A DNA stretch of 64,000 nt, from contig JABAKD010000011.1 of assembly GCA_012845835.1 (NCBI GenBank), positions 13,725,214 to 13,789,213 of the forward strand. Reading direction: 5' to 3'. A program made the position numbers and the translations under genes. The notes below the pieces were generated by a model. It had not been told where the DNA came from. It ran no database searches and saw nothing but the letters and a program-made list of their open reading frames with translations. Of this stretch, positions 22,862-34,556 are shown piece by piece (position 1 is the first letter of the stretch; each line of letters opens with the position of its first letter). Source of the stretch: Undaria pinnatifida (lineage: Eukaryota > Sar > Phaeophyceae > Laminariales > Alariaceae).

Positions 22862-23052
22862 ACCTCAGGGGGGGTTATACACTAACACTAACACTGCTGT
22901 TATTCGTACACGGTACTCCTTAGTACCGTCATACATAGAGTCATATAGCAGTATATAGGGATCCCCACGGGGGGTGTTATACATTAACACTAACACTGTC
23001 ATATACGGTACTCGTTACGACCGGCATACATAGTCATACAGCAATATACCGG
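22862..23052. repeat. Tandem pair, about 100 bp unit
   Basis: GGGGGTTATACACTAACACT and GGGGTGTTATACATTAACAC head two units that both continue through CACGGTACTC or TACGGTACTC and CATACATAG to GCAGTATATA or GCAATATACC. Confidence 0.75.
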
Positions 23053-23340
23053 TCGCCCCGGTGGCGTATCAGATTATCCTCGAGCCTGGTACAGGTCAGT
23101 TTCGTGAGTTCGAATCCCGAATCCCCCCAAGTGCACACTCGTATAAATTCGTGGGGACTTTTCCTTGTGCACAAAATGACTTGCGGAAAGCGCGAGAGCG
23201 TGAGTTAGCAACACTAGATGAAAAAGCGACGAGCGGTGGGATTGCTGAATCCTATGCGCGATAAAAATTAAAGGCAAGAACCGGGGGGGGGAGAAGGGAC
23301 GACACCTGTGACCACGGCTTGTCCAGAAGCTGGAAAGTAT
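23042..23340 (+). mobile_element. SINE-like family B, full copy with tRNA-like head
   Basis: The head GGTCGCCCCGGTGGCGTATC carries an A-box-like TGGCGTATCAG (23062-23072) and a B-box AGTTCGAATCC (23107-23117) at tRNA-like spacing. The body ends with GGGACGACACCTGTGACCAC and GGCTTGTCCAGAAGCTGGAA. These tail blocks recur in reverse at 24190-24485 and 25915-26012, and in part at 42285-42500. It does not fold into a complete tRNA, so a SINE is preferred. Confidence 0.65.
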
Positions 23341-23999
23341 AAGTCTGCAAAAAGTAAATAAATATATATACAAGGGTCGCGTCCATAAGTAGAGCCGGTA
23401 AAAGCGCTCGGCGCAGATGGAAACCACCTACTTCGTACGTATATCGGCAGTGTGCAGAGTAATGCCTGTTGTCGCAGTAGGGCCACTTTTTCCTTGGCTG
23501 GCGCATACTGGCACTATTAATACCTGGGAACCCCTATTGTGTTGTACGTACGCAAGATAACACAACGCCTCGAGCGTTTTCCAAGCTGATCTCATAGGCA
23601 AGAGGGAGAATGCCAGCTCCGCGCGACATCTACGGAAACACACGACGGTATTCAGCGCTAAGGCTGGAGTGCGAATACAATGGATTAAATTCACACGACA
23701 CACGACGCGTATGAAAATGCGTGGAAGTAACACGACGTGTATGAAAATACGTGGAAGTGTGGCGAGCTTGATGTTCATTTTTCCTTGTTCGCCCAGCTCC
23801 ATCCGCCGAAGAATAAAATTAAAAAATAAGCCATAATTTTCGTCGCGTGTGCCTTTCCTGGTTGAGGCGCCTGTACCGCTCTCAATCCGCAACTCATACC
23901 AGATAAAGTACTGCAGCAGTAGTTTAGTTTATTTTTTACTTTTTTGTTACTCTTTCATGTTTCATGTTTTATTTTATTATTTTATAACTATTTTTCAAG

Positions 24000-24065
24000 G
24001 ACGTCAGCCGTGAGTTTGACGAATTTCAGGTCAATACTCATCTTTGCAACCTGCGTTGTTGGTAC
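24000..24065 (-). repeat. Hairpin repeat family copy
   Basis: The reverse complement gives CGCAGGTTGCAAAGATGAGT, ATTGACCTGAAATTCGTCAA and ACTCACGGCTGACGTCC. This is the variant with a TTGACC/GAAATTCGTC loop also seen at 39445-39515. Confidence 0.65.
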
Positions 24066-24189
24066 TCGTAATATACAAATATTTATACATGTATTTACGT
24101 ATTTGTTTTTTCTAGCCATTTTTATTCCTTTTTTTGTATATTTCTTCACTTATTTACCGGCTTGTTTACTTAGTCGTCTAATTTTCTCT

Positions 24190-24485
24190 CTAGCTCAACT
24201 CGTGAAGAGGCTTTACCCTCGAGCTGTTATCCTCAGCAACCTTCCGGACAAGCCGTGCCGTGGTCACGTCTCTCCCCTTCTCCCCCGGTACTTGCCTTCG
24301 TTTTTATCACGCTTGGGGTTCATTCAGCATTCCCACTTTTCAGCTATGCTGATGCTTGTCGATTTTCACCGAATTTCGCCAACTCAAGCTTTCGCGCTTT
24401 CGGCCTGTTGATTTGTAAGAAAGAGGCTCCTAGGTTCGAACCTACGACCTCGACCGCCTGGGACGCCGACTACACCGCTAGGGGA
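24190..24485 (-). mobile_element. SINE-like family B, reverse copy
   Basis: On the minus strand the head reads CGGCGTCCCAGGCGGTCGAG with the B box GTAGGTTCGAACCTAGGAGC. The body then runs to the conserved GGCTTGTCCGGAAGG tail. The B box is a perfect GGTTCGAACC. Confidence 0.65.
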
Positions 24486-25914
24486 CATGTTTGTGCTGCG
24501 CGCTTGTCCTATCGTGTATGCCTCTCCTTACGTTGGTCTTGAGGCACTTCCCCTGCCCCCTTCCTAAGCAGCTTCCTCAGCAGCCTGGGCTGCTCCGTGG
24601 CCGATGCTGTTAATGTGAAAAATATCAACACTTGTTTGGCTTCGTTTTTGCGGTGTTTAGAGTGTTCATGCTCGGTCTGTACGATTTGCTTTCCTCTACC
24701 GGTATTTACTTAGTTGGCGAGTGTTTTATTTTGTCTCTTCTGTTTCATAGTGTCTGACCACACATTGTGGGTCTCTAGGATGACGAGTCAGAACAGGCAC
24801 TGGCTGGTATGGCGATGTCGTCGGGTCGAAATAAAAGCTTTATTGTGGGGAAAGTAACAGCCAGAAGAACAAAAACAACAAGAAGCCCTCAGAGGGCCAA
24901 TGAGATTGCGCCCATGGGGCAACGTGCTCGGTGGCCGTTGCCATGAAGCCTGCCATGACGCGTGGCAGAGACATGACAGAGAGCACCTCGTTTTCAAGCA
25001 GTTGTTGCGTTGTTGTTGTCGTCGCTTCTTGTCGTTGTTTACCTCTGGTTTGCTTTTTGGTTCGCCAGCAATCAATAGTGTAGAACGTGGGATGTATTAC
25101 GACACGCTGTCTAGGTGTTCTAGTTTTCTTCGTTTTTTCGGCAGCAGTGTTGTTGCACGTTGCGTTAGGGTTGGACGGTTGGGCTACTCGTCAAAACAGC
25201 AGTAGTACGTTTTGTGCCTGACGTGGTAAGGATCAACAATGTTGACTCTGCTAGTGGTCGTGTTGGATTGTGGCTCATATCGGAACGATCGTTTTGTCCC
25301 GATTTGATCAAATGGGCCTAAACAAATAATAAACAACTGATACCCGATAGACAATCCTATATCGGATCGGATGGGATCGCTACGTTAAAGGCCGGATTCC
25401 TACGATATACCAGGTACCGGTATACGATAACCGATATGAGATTCGAAAATACTGAAGCACAGCAGTTCGTGGTACTGCGAAGGAGTGCGAGTTATTTGCT
25501 GACCCTTGACGCCGAATTGTTAGCCATGCCTTTGAACCGCCTCAAGGGAGGGGAGGGGGCCGCAGAGCGACATTCCCTCCCATCTAGAATTATGGCGTTC
25601 TTATCGGACGTCGGGACGCTTTTTTTCCCTCATGTACGATTTCCGATATTTTTGCACACATTTCCGATATGATATAGAACACTAACAGCAGCGATAGCAC
25701 GAACCATATATTTTTTCTTGTTTCCTCGCCCGGAAGCGGCTGGTGCCAAAATACATATTTCAATGGGTTTCGACATGAAATTCTGTAGGCAGGTGGTGCG
25801 TGTTTCTAAAGCACAGCATCCACGACAGCATCCAGGCGGCGGCCCTACTAATTATCCGTTAGCCCGTGTGGGGCCCATGTACTACATCATACAAGTACTT
25901 TTTTTTATTTTTTT

Positions 25915-26012
25915 TCGTTCACACACATCTACTTTCCAGCTTCTGGACAAGCCGTGGTCACAAGTGTCGTCCCTTCTCCCCTCGGTTCTTGCCTTCAATT
26001 TTTATCTTATAA
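25915..26012 (-). repeat. SINE-like family B, truncated tail
   Basis: CCAGCTTCTGGACAAGCCGT, GGTCACAAGTGTCGTCCCTT and TTCTTGCCTTCAATTTTTAT match the reverse complement of 23270-23335. There is no head. Confidence 0.7.
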
Positions 26013-26391
26013 CTATATCATACAGCGACTAAGCAAAGTATAAGCGCGTTATTTTCATGGTGCGAGCACGCAGCACACCTCAGGAGTGCAAGCCATGCGC
26101 GTGTATTACAGGCGCTTGCATTGAAGTTCTACAGAAGTAAGATCGTCGTGAGCTGATGCATTATCAATAGCAATTGGTTAATAGTATATAGCAACCCGGG
26201 TTGGTTCGTGTGAGGGATGAGTCCGTCGGCAGGTGTATTCGTCATTTTTCTCCCCTGGAGCCACCAAAATGGCAGGGTTGATACATACAGCCCCATTCAG
26301 CCTCGACCCCTCTGCTCGCTGGTGGAGTCGACCTCCGTAAAATAGTTGAACGTTGAATGAGCTTTTCATCCGGTCTGCTGCTGTAGTCGGT

Positions 26392-26725
26392 CGCCCCGGT
26401 GGTCTATATATAGTAGTAGCGGTTAATATGGGCAACCTCGAACGCTACTAAGGTTGAGAGCCAGGGGTTCAAATGTCGATTTGGGGATTCTATTTTCTAG
26501 AGACCAGTTGCCGAGAGCGCTTTTACAGCGTGGGTAAGCACAAATCGTAAGCGCAAATCGACGCGACAAGACGAGGGAGGAAAGGGCTGAATCCTTCTGG
26601 CGATGAAAATAACCGCCCGTACGGTGGTGGGGAGGGGGGAGAAGAGCCTGCTTCGTGACCCCGGGTCTGAGTTGGGTCTAGGGAGGGCGAAGGAAAAGGG
26701 CGAAGATAACAGATGGGATGGTGAC
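26392..26725 (+). mobile_element. SINE-like family A, near full copy
   Basis: It starts GGTCGCCCCGGTGGTCTATA and has CCAGGGGTTCAAATGTCGAT as B-box region. It then runs through TTCTATTTTCTAGAGACCAG, GAGAGCGCTTTTACAGCGTG, GGTAAGCACAAATCG and GACCCCGGGTCTGAGTTGGG. The same order occurs at 28662-29030 and 59712-60060, and in reverse at 33890-34215 and 40640-41095. It has a tRNA-derived head, an unrelated body and no coding capacity. Confidence 0.7.
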
Positions 26726-28661
26726 CAAAAACGAATGAAAGTACGTGTGTGTTGTTCGTATTAAACTGGTTTTTCCAGCCGTCTACACCCAGCAACCTGT
26801 GTCCGTGCTGGCGCCTCATGAAGAAATGAGCTCTGTGGTCACAAACTCCGAGACAGATGAACATTAAAGTACTGCACGGTGATTTGTCCATGCAATACTC
26901 CTCTCCAGCGCGTATCATAGGTTTTTCTTCTTGCAGCCTTTTCTGATACTTTAGCATCACACGATCTTTCTTTTGCTCCCTTATTTCCTTTGCTACCGAT
27001 CTTATGCCGGTACAGTAGTATCTTCTTCCTCTTCATGTGTTTTCTTCCGTAAAACAGCCGTTGTTGTGCTGTTTTGCCCGTGCAGCAGGTATCTGCTCCT
27101 CTTCAGCGCGTATGGTGTTCTTATGGCAATTGCAGTCTTTCCTTTCCTTTCAGATGTTCTTCCATCACTTTCTTCAGAGCACCTGTTGTTTGCTTTGCTT
27201 TGCTTTTTTTCTCTTCTTTTTTCCTTTTTTTTCTCTTTTTTTCATGGTCTGGCTTGTTTTGTTGTGTTTTGGTACCCGGTACGCTCGCACTTTATTTGCT
27301 TTACCCGGATGCATTGCGACTGTTTGGTTCACTCTGTTTCACAGTCGTCGTCTGTGACTTCATAATTTGTCTCTGGAATGAAGAATCAGCACAGACACCG
27401 GGTGTACTGATGTCGTTGGGTAGAAAGAACGATTTGATGTGAAGACAAGACGTGAAGACAACACACAAAACACGCATCATCTCGTTGGGTATAGTGTACA
27501 GAAAGAGCATAAGATGTGAAGATGTGAAGACAACGCACATCCTTTACAGCTGCTGCCGGCTTTTTTGTCGTTTTGTACTTGTAGTTCTTATCATGTTATT
27601 TTTTTTCATGGTCTGGCTTGTTCTGTCAAGGACGCGTATATCTTCACGTGGAAAAATACTTTGGGTGGGGGAAACAGCCTTTTTCGGCTTTTTCTAAAGT
27701 TTTCCTTTATTCCCTGTCATTGCAGGACAAAAGGTGTCCTTTGGAGGGGGGGACTAAAATTATCATCCCCGGGTGGTTCATGCACTATATTAAGCACGAG
27801 TATACGATTCGTTCAGGCCTCTGGGCAGTCATTTTCAGTCGTTTTCACTGCATACAGTAGTGGCAGGGCAGAATGCGAGTGCCTGAGTTTTTGTTTGTCG
27901 GTTTTAGTTGATCTTTTACTTGTTCATGCCCCCGATGGTTCCGCTCTGCAGCCGTCCATCGAATATTGGAAAGTCACTATTAATACTACTCTGTACTGCT
28001 GATAGCGTTCGGATGTACGAACGTTATATAATTGTTTATTTGTACATATCCCTTCCATGACTAATTACTTATTTGTATCGCTTCCATGACTCTGCCCACC
28101 GTGACTTAAAAATCAATCCACTCTATAAAATATAAAACATGATGTGTGGAGTTCATAACAGTCCCATCCTGAGCATCAAACATCGAAGTCAACATCGTCG
28201 TCGGAGTCCGGGCTCTCCATCTCCTTATCGCCAAAAACATGTGACTCAACTGAGCCAGGGTCCCAGGCGATGAACGCCTTTAGAGCGTTAGAAAAAAATC
28301 CAGGGGGGTTCAATTCTATATGGACGAGGCGTTATCAGCCCGGTGAGAAGGGACGTGAGGAATTTTCTTTGAACAATATTGTCACCTTCAGCCCTATTAT
28401 TTGCTTGTAGCTACCGCCACCGAGAAATGCGCATCCTTCTGTTTTGTTTCGCTCTCGTACCCGGTACGCTTGCATTTCAGTTTACCGTGATCAATTGCGG
28501 TTGTTTTTGGTTTCTCTGTCTAACGACAATCCTGTGACTACAGAATTTATACCAGGTACGTGTCAAGGATGAAGAATCAGCACGGACACTGGTTGTACTG
28601 ACGTCGTTGGGTAGTCAAAACGGTTTAATGTGAAGACAACACACAATGATGCCAACCGGTC

Positions 28662-29030
28662 GCCCCGGTGGTCTAATAATAGTGTGTGTGTGTGTTCTTC
28701 ACATTAAACCGTTCTTCTACTCGTCGACATCCAGCACACCCAGTGTCCGTACTATAGTGGTAACCCTCGGATACTACTAGCGTTGATCCTTGAGTTTGAT
28801 TCCCACCGTGGTGAGATTTTTATTTATTTTAATAATAATCAACTGCTGAGAACGCCCAGCAGCGTGGGTAGGTACAATTCGACGCGAGTCGACGAGGGAT
28901 GAAAATGCTGAGTTATTCTCGCGATAAAAATGGGAGAGGGGCCCGCTATGTGAGACCCCGGATGTGAGTTACTACTGGGAGGGAGAGCGAGTAATGCGAG
29001 GATAATAAATGCGATGGACACGCGGTCGCA
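28662..29030 (+). mobile_element. SINE-like family A copy interrupted by another repeat
   Basis: The head GGTCGCCCCGGTGGTCTAAT is followed by an inserted piece of the CAGCACACCCAGTGTCCGTA family (about 28682-28765). The SINE then resumes with GTTTGATTCCCACC, GAGAACGCCCAGCAGCGTGG and GACCCCGGATGTGAGTTACT. Confidence 0.6.
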
Positions 29031-30016
29031 AACAAAAGTTGCAAGCCAGCACACCAGACTTTTTCCAGTAAAACGGAAAGAGGAAATAAAGATTTAGGTC
29101 ACAAGAAACTAAAATCCAACAGGAAAAGCAATTGGAACGGGTGAGGAAAACAGGACGGCACGACCTGAACGAAAAACAAAACAGATAGCCAGCCGGTACG
29201 ACCGCCCAGTAGATGACGCCACCCAACCAACATCGGGGGCAGCAACCATTCAGTAGTAGTATTGGGTTTTGGATGACGATACTGCCGCAGGAGTAGGAGC
29301 ATTTCCGGATGGTCTTCACCTGCGCATTCTTCTTCTGCCGCCAGGGAGTGTTGTCAATACCGTCGTCGCCGCCCCCGTACCGAACACAAGAACAAAGACT
29401 AAATGATTACCAGGTGCAGAATAATTAAGCAAGCAGAGACGCAGCAACCAAGCAGATGACACCAACTCAGCCGGCATCGGTGTAGCACCCAAACTCGTTT
29501 CCGAATGCAGCTGCTAGCGGGTAAGGAGCATGTGCTGGCTGGTCTGTCCTCTACCATATGCTGTAATGTCGACGGCGGTGTCCATACCGATACCATCGCA
29601 TCAATAGCCCACAAGGGCGCCCCTAAGGAAAACAGTAAGGGTAAAAGCAACTGGGAAAAATAAACAAGGGGAAGAAAGGGAAAAATGGGATGGAAGGGAA
29701 AAGGGGAAAAACGCTTCAGTGAGGACGTCACATGTCACAGATGTGTGTTTCTTCATACTTAACTGATTTCTCCGCTCATATACTGTACCAGTTTCCCCAT
29801 CAATCACAACCAGTTTCCGTACTGACTACGACGATTGTACTTGGTATATTGTATCTGCTTTTATTCACTTATTTGATTTATCCGCCGGATGGAGAAAAAT
29901 AACGCCACACGTCCACGTATTTTCATACACGTCGTGTGTCATTTTTCACTACCTGGTGTATCACTTTTTTTTTCTGCTTAAACACCGGGTAAGATCTACC
30001 GGTAGAGCGTTGGTGG

Positions 30017-30420
30017 TGTGTGTGTGTGTGTTCTTCACCGTTCTTCTACTCGTCGACATCCAGCACACCCAGTGTCCGTACTGATTCTTCACCCTAGAAA
30101 GATCAGCTCTGTGGTCACAAGCTACGACACAGAGATAATGCATCGTAATGCATTCGACAACGCAGTGTCATGCCCTAGTACTGGGTACGACAGGCACAAC
30201 ATACATACGTCAGCAACAGAAATACATTGGAAGAGAGAAATACGAAATAAACAAAAACAAAAACAAAAACAAAAAGCAAAAACAAAATAAGAAAACAAAT
30301 AAAAACAAAGATAAAAATAAAACAAAAAATGAAACAAACAAAATGAAGGGGAAATCGAAGAAACAACCCAACCGGAAAGGAGAGCCAAAGCTCGGAAAAG
30401 AAACATAATAAAATGAGGTG
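30017..30420 (+). repeat. About 400 bp direct repeat, copy 1 (empty site)
   Basis: Nearly identical to 31690-32100. It contains TTCTTCTACTCGTCGACATC, the AAACAAAAACA-rich tract and GAAAAGAAACATAATAAAATG. At the position where copy 2 has TACCAGGTA this copy has a single TA. Confidence 0.9.
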
Positions 30421-30639
30421 TACCCACGTCGGGAGAGGCCCTTTCATTCGGAGGTGTTATCTCCGTGCTTGGTCTTACCTTTTACTACCGAAAAAAACCT
30501 CCGCTTGTTTTAAGTATGTGGCCGATAGGTTGTTCTAAGTGTAATGCTCTAGAGAACTATTGTACGTTTGTCTGCTTCTCGATTTGGTGTCATGTGGCTT
30601 GCCGGTCAAGACTTCCACCCACACGATTGGTACATATTT

Positions 30640-31070
30640 TGCAGTCGATTGAGGTACGGTATTAAAAATGGTAGGTGGCCCTTTTTAACGGATTATGGTG
30701 CGTCGGTCCGGGCGGCAGGGTCCCCTACATACCGACTTTCCTTGACAAATGTGACCCTCTTGAAGTTACTAGCATTCTATGTGGCGTTTTTCAAGCGGGC
30801 GACAGTATGGTGATCCCCTTATAAGGGACTTCCCTTGTTGAGTGTTGTGTTCACTGAAGACTACCAAGTTTAAGGGACGTGATCCCTTAAATTGGGGCGT
30901 AAACGGTGTGGAGAAATCTAGGTCCCTTATTATACGTACCGCTCGCTTTTTGCGGGGCCCCTTAATCCCTTTGGCACGGCACGTCAGATATGGGCTCAAA
31001 ATACGTGGAGTTTCGTAGTCTAGGACAATTTTGGGACTTGGAAATGGGCCAGAGGGGACCACCTACTCGC
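30640..31070. repeat. Left arm of a diverged inverted repeat
   Basis: GGCGTTTTTCAAGCGGGCGA, GATCCCCTTATAAGGGACTT and GTTGAGTGTTGTGTTCACT are matched in reverse, with divergence, by 32640-32945 (TTCCGGTTGAAAAACGCCGC and GTGGACGCAACACTCACTTG). It is probably the same element inserted in opposite orientation. It contains many CCTTA/TAAGG blocks. Confidence 0.55.
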
Positions 31071-31689
31071 TCGGTGTACCGTCCCCCGTCTCCCGATGTG
31101 GAAATTGTTGAATGTTATCTTTTTTTTTCGTTTTTTATTCTCCGGCGGGTGGGGAAAGATACAGCTTAAGCTCACCGCGCTTCCACGTATTTTTATACAC
31201 GTCGTGTGTCAATTCAACTCAATTATATTCGAAATCCAGCGCTGGCAGGTGTATCCTTCGGTTCCCGTGGTAGCGATAGCTTGAGCTGTCCTGTCCCTAT
31301 CGGCGGTCCCCGTTACTACTACAGCAACGTGCATCTTTTTTTATGACTGATATTTCGTGTACAATGCCGGGCACTTCTTTTTGTCCATCGGATGGATTGT
31401 CTTCGCACTTGTTGCTCCAACCCCCCCCCTTGCCCCCCTTTCGTGTATGTGACAAGAGAACCGGAGTCACATCGTATGATGAAATACGTACCAGGTAGCA
31501 GGCATTCCTTTCCGCCCCCTGTTCGACCGACTTAAGTGCAGGCCTTCTTTTCGAACGGTTCATCATTTCCTTCCATCAACTCGCGTAACCTTTGTGTGTA
31601 CACGCGTTACCAGTAAGCTCTGTCGGCACGTCAATTTTCGCTCGAGAATAATCCTCGGGGAGGGCTAGAACTCGCGAAATCGACATTAT

Positions 31690-32100
31690 ATGTGTGTGTG
31701 TTCTTCACATTAAACCGTTCTTCTACTCGTCGACATCCAGCACACCCAGTGTCCGTACTGATTCTTCACTCTAGAAAGATCAGCTCTGTGGTCACAAGCT
31801 ACGACACAGAGATAATGCATCGTAATGCATTCGACAACGCAATGTCATGCCCTAGTACTGGGTACGACAGGCACAACATACCTACGTCAGCAACAGAAAT
31901 ACATTGGAAGAGAGAAATACGAAATAAACAAAAACAAAAACAAAAACAAAAAACAAAAACAAAATAAGAAAACAAATAAAAACAAAGATAAAAATAAAAC
32001 AAAAATGAAACAAACAAAATGAAGGGGAAATCGAAGAAACAACCCAACCGGAAAGGAGAGCCAAAGCTCGGAAAAGAAACATACCAGGTAATAAAATGAA
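31690..32100 (+). repeat. About 400 bp direct repeat, copy 2 (filled site)
   Basis: Nearly identical to 30017-30420 with a handful of substitutions. It differs at 32082-32090, where GAAACATACCAGGTAATAAA replaces GAAACATAATAAA, a net 7 bp insertion that expands one TA to TACCAGGTA. Confidence 0.9.
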
Positions 32101-32249
32101 ATAAAATAAAGTAAAGTAAAACCAAAATAAGATAATCCAAACACGAACCAAAAACCTGGACACGCAAGGAGGGAACAAGGGGGAAAATTTTTTTACATTA
32201 TATGTATGTACATGTCACTGCTATCGTTAATGAGGACACGCACCCAGTA

Positions 32250-32345
32250 GTACGCGCGATCTCGGAGTATCACACACAGCTTGCAAAGATGAGTTCCGAC
32301 GAAATCTTGCATCTCGCAGCTGGAGTGTATTTTATTTCTTTTTTT
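32250..32345 (+). repeat. Hairpin repeat family copy
   Basis: GCGCGATCTCGGAGTATCAC, ACAGCTTGCAAAGATGAGTT, CCGACGAAATCTTGCATCTC and GCAGCTGGAGTGTATTTTAT. The outer AGCT/AGCT and CACAC/GTGT pairs can form an imperfect stem. Confidence 0.8.
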
Positions 32346-32639
32346 ATATGCATGTCATTGATGGTGCAGCAGTTGCGAGGCTTACCACCGAGATGCCTTC
32401 TCCGAAATGCTGTGCAGTAGTAACCTCGCTACAACTAGTGCGGGTTGACTAGTGCGAGTTGCCTTCTTATACAGCAGTGCCTGTGAAGTAGCCTGGGTAG
32501 ATGGGAAGAGCAAGTATTATAGTGGCAGCGTGCGGATTAGTGCCGGTTGCCGCTGTAGTGCCTCTAATGCAGATACCGGCACTATAGAGAGACCACTACT
32601 ACTGCGTCGAGAAAGCTACTGACTAGACCACCGGGGACG

Positions 32640-32945
32640 CTGGTAATATGGTAGATGGCCCCTTATGCTTAACCCTGGGACAACCAAACCGGTGCAATAC
32701 AAGAGACCTCACAATTCTACGCACCGTTTTTGCCCACTTTAAGGGGCCTCGCCGCGCATAGTGGACGCAACACTCACTTGGGGGGCCCAGGTTCCTTAGA
32801 AGAGACCACCACACAGTAGTCTTCCGGTTGAAAAACGCCGCATATATTGCTAGAAACCCTTCACAGGGGCCGCGTTTGTTAAGCAGCTTCGGCATATTGG
32901 GGGCCCCGCCGCCCTGATGCACTAAGGTCCCTTAAAGGGGGGATA
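32640..32945. repeat. Right arm of a diverged inverted repeat
   Basis: It is the reverse-orientation partner of 30640-31070. It carries GTAGATGGCCCCTTATGCTT, CTTTAAGGGGCCTCGCCGCG and GGTTGAAAAACGCCGC. Confidence 0.55.
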
Positions 32946-33889
32946 TTTCGGTGTATAGGGGATCTTTCTGGCCCGACGCAGTATGATCCTTTAGAAGGGG
33001 TCACCTGCTGTATCGGCCATGACGGTAAGGGAAGTACCCTTCGCGTCATATTGTTGCCGATATCATATCTTACCGCCGGTGTGATACTAGGTCAACATAT
33101 ATACCATATGGCTGAGCGTGGAAGGGCAGTAATACTTTCTATTATAAGACACATTGCTGCCACTGCTGCTGTTAGTATTGAACTTCGGCGTTCGGCGTAA
33201 ATCGTTTCAAATGTGCTCTACTGGTATTATTTTCTGCAGTATTCTTCGTGATGTAGACTTCTCGTGCTCGTGGGGTGGAGTTAATACGTGGTAATTTCCT
33301 AAATTCCAAGTCTGGTAAATTCTTCTTCCGTCACTAAGATTAACCTACAGGTTTGCCGTAGTGCCAGGTGTGCCGCTGTGCCAGGCAAGTATTATTTTTT
33401 ACAGCTCGAAGGTGCGAAGGGTTTTCCCGTCCTGGCTCATGAACTATGACAGCGTGGCGGCCGATTGATGACTGCAGCACTATAATACCTGGTAGTCTAC
33501 AGCAGCAGCAAGGCGACTTTTTTTTTTTTCTCATGTTGCCATCGTGACGCCTTCTTTCCTCCGCACCGACTGCTGCCTCTCAATGCACCCTGACCCTAGC
33601 CTCTCTATGCATACTAACCCTTTCTATCGCGTCGCTCTGTGGTCTCGCCGCGCACTGACGTCGCCGACGCCGACGCGGATATATTTCGATACGGACACAT
33701 ATATGTATATCGATGTAAATCGATATTTTACGTGGATATCAGAATCGGTGTCGATATCGATGTATATCGGTATCGGTGTCGATATGCTATCTACTGCCAT
33801 CATGGTATCATACTAAAGTATTGTGTCGTACCATCCATGATAAAGGCTGTAGTAAGTTATCATTTTTTTGTTTCTCATCCCGTCCCATG

Positions 33890-34215
33890 TATTTTCTTGT
33901 CACCTTTTCTTTCACTTTCTCCCTCCCTATGGTGGACGTAACTCAGACCCGGGGTCGCTAAGCAGGCTCTTGTCCCCCGTCCCCGCTACGGTACGCGCTT
34001 TCATTTTTGTCTCGAGAATGACAAAGCACTGTTCTCTCTCATCGACCCGCGTCGAATTGTGCTTACCCACGCTACAAAGCGCTCTCAGCAGTTGCTATCG
34101 CTAGAAAAATAAAATAAAAACTCCATACTTGTATGGAGATTTGAACCCCTGACTCCAACCGTAGCAGTAGTGTTGAAGATTAACCACCAGACCACCGGAG
34201 CGACCGATCGATGAG
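33890..34215 (-). mobile_element. SINE-like family A, reverse copy
   Basis: In reverse complement it shows GGTCGCTCCGGTGGTCTGGT, AGTCAGGGGTTCAAATCTCC, TTTTCTAGCGATAGC, GAGAGCGCTTTGTAGCGTGG and GACCCCGGGTCTGAGTTACG. The B box GGGGTTCAAATCTCC is well preserved. Confidence 0.7.
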
Positions 34216-34379
34216 TTTCCTTGATACGCGGTCGCCCAACACTGGCTTGACTCCCCAAGGCTAGTCCCACCTACCCAGACCCTCGGCTCACTATTAAAAA
34301 CACGAAACACAGTTTATCTCCGATCACAGCACACCACAGATTGCGGCTACGAAAGGTTGGTTTGACTCCCCACTTTTTT

Positions 34380-34556
34380 TTTCGGCTACAAGACCGATGC
34401 TTTTTGCTCGGCTACAAGACCGATGCTTTTTGCTCGGCTACAAGACCGATGCTTTTTGCTCGGCTACAAGACCGATGCTTTTTGCTCGGTTACAAGACCG
34501 ATGCTTTTTGCTCGGCTACAAGACCGATGCTTTTTGCTCGGCTACAAGATCGATGC
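34380..34556. repeat. 26 bp tandem minisatellite, about seven units
   Basis: The unit begins CGGCTACAAGACCGATGCTT and ends TTTGCT. One unit has GGTTAC instead of GGCTAC and the last unit has GATCGATGCTAATG. It is open in several frames because the period is not a multiple of three and no stop occurs. Confidence 0.95.

Noticed and set aside
23042-23125. Functional tRNA gene
   Set aside because: A and B boxes are present but the acceptor and anticodon stems do not pair well, and the head is shared by other repeats with unrelated bodies. A SINE is more likely.
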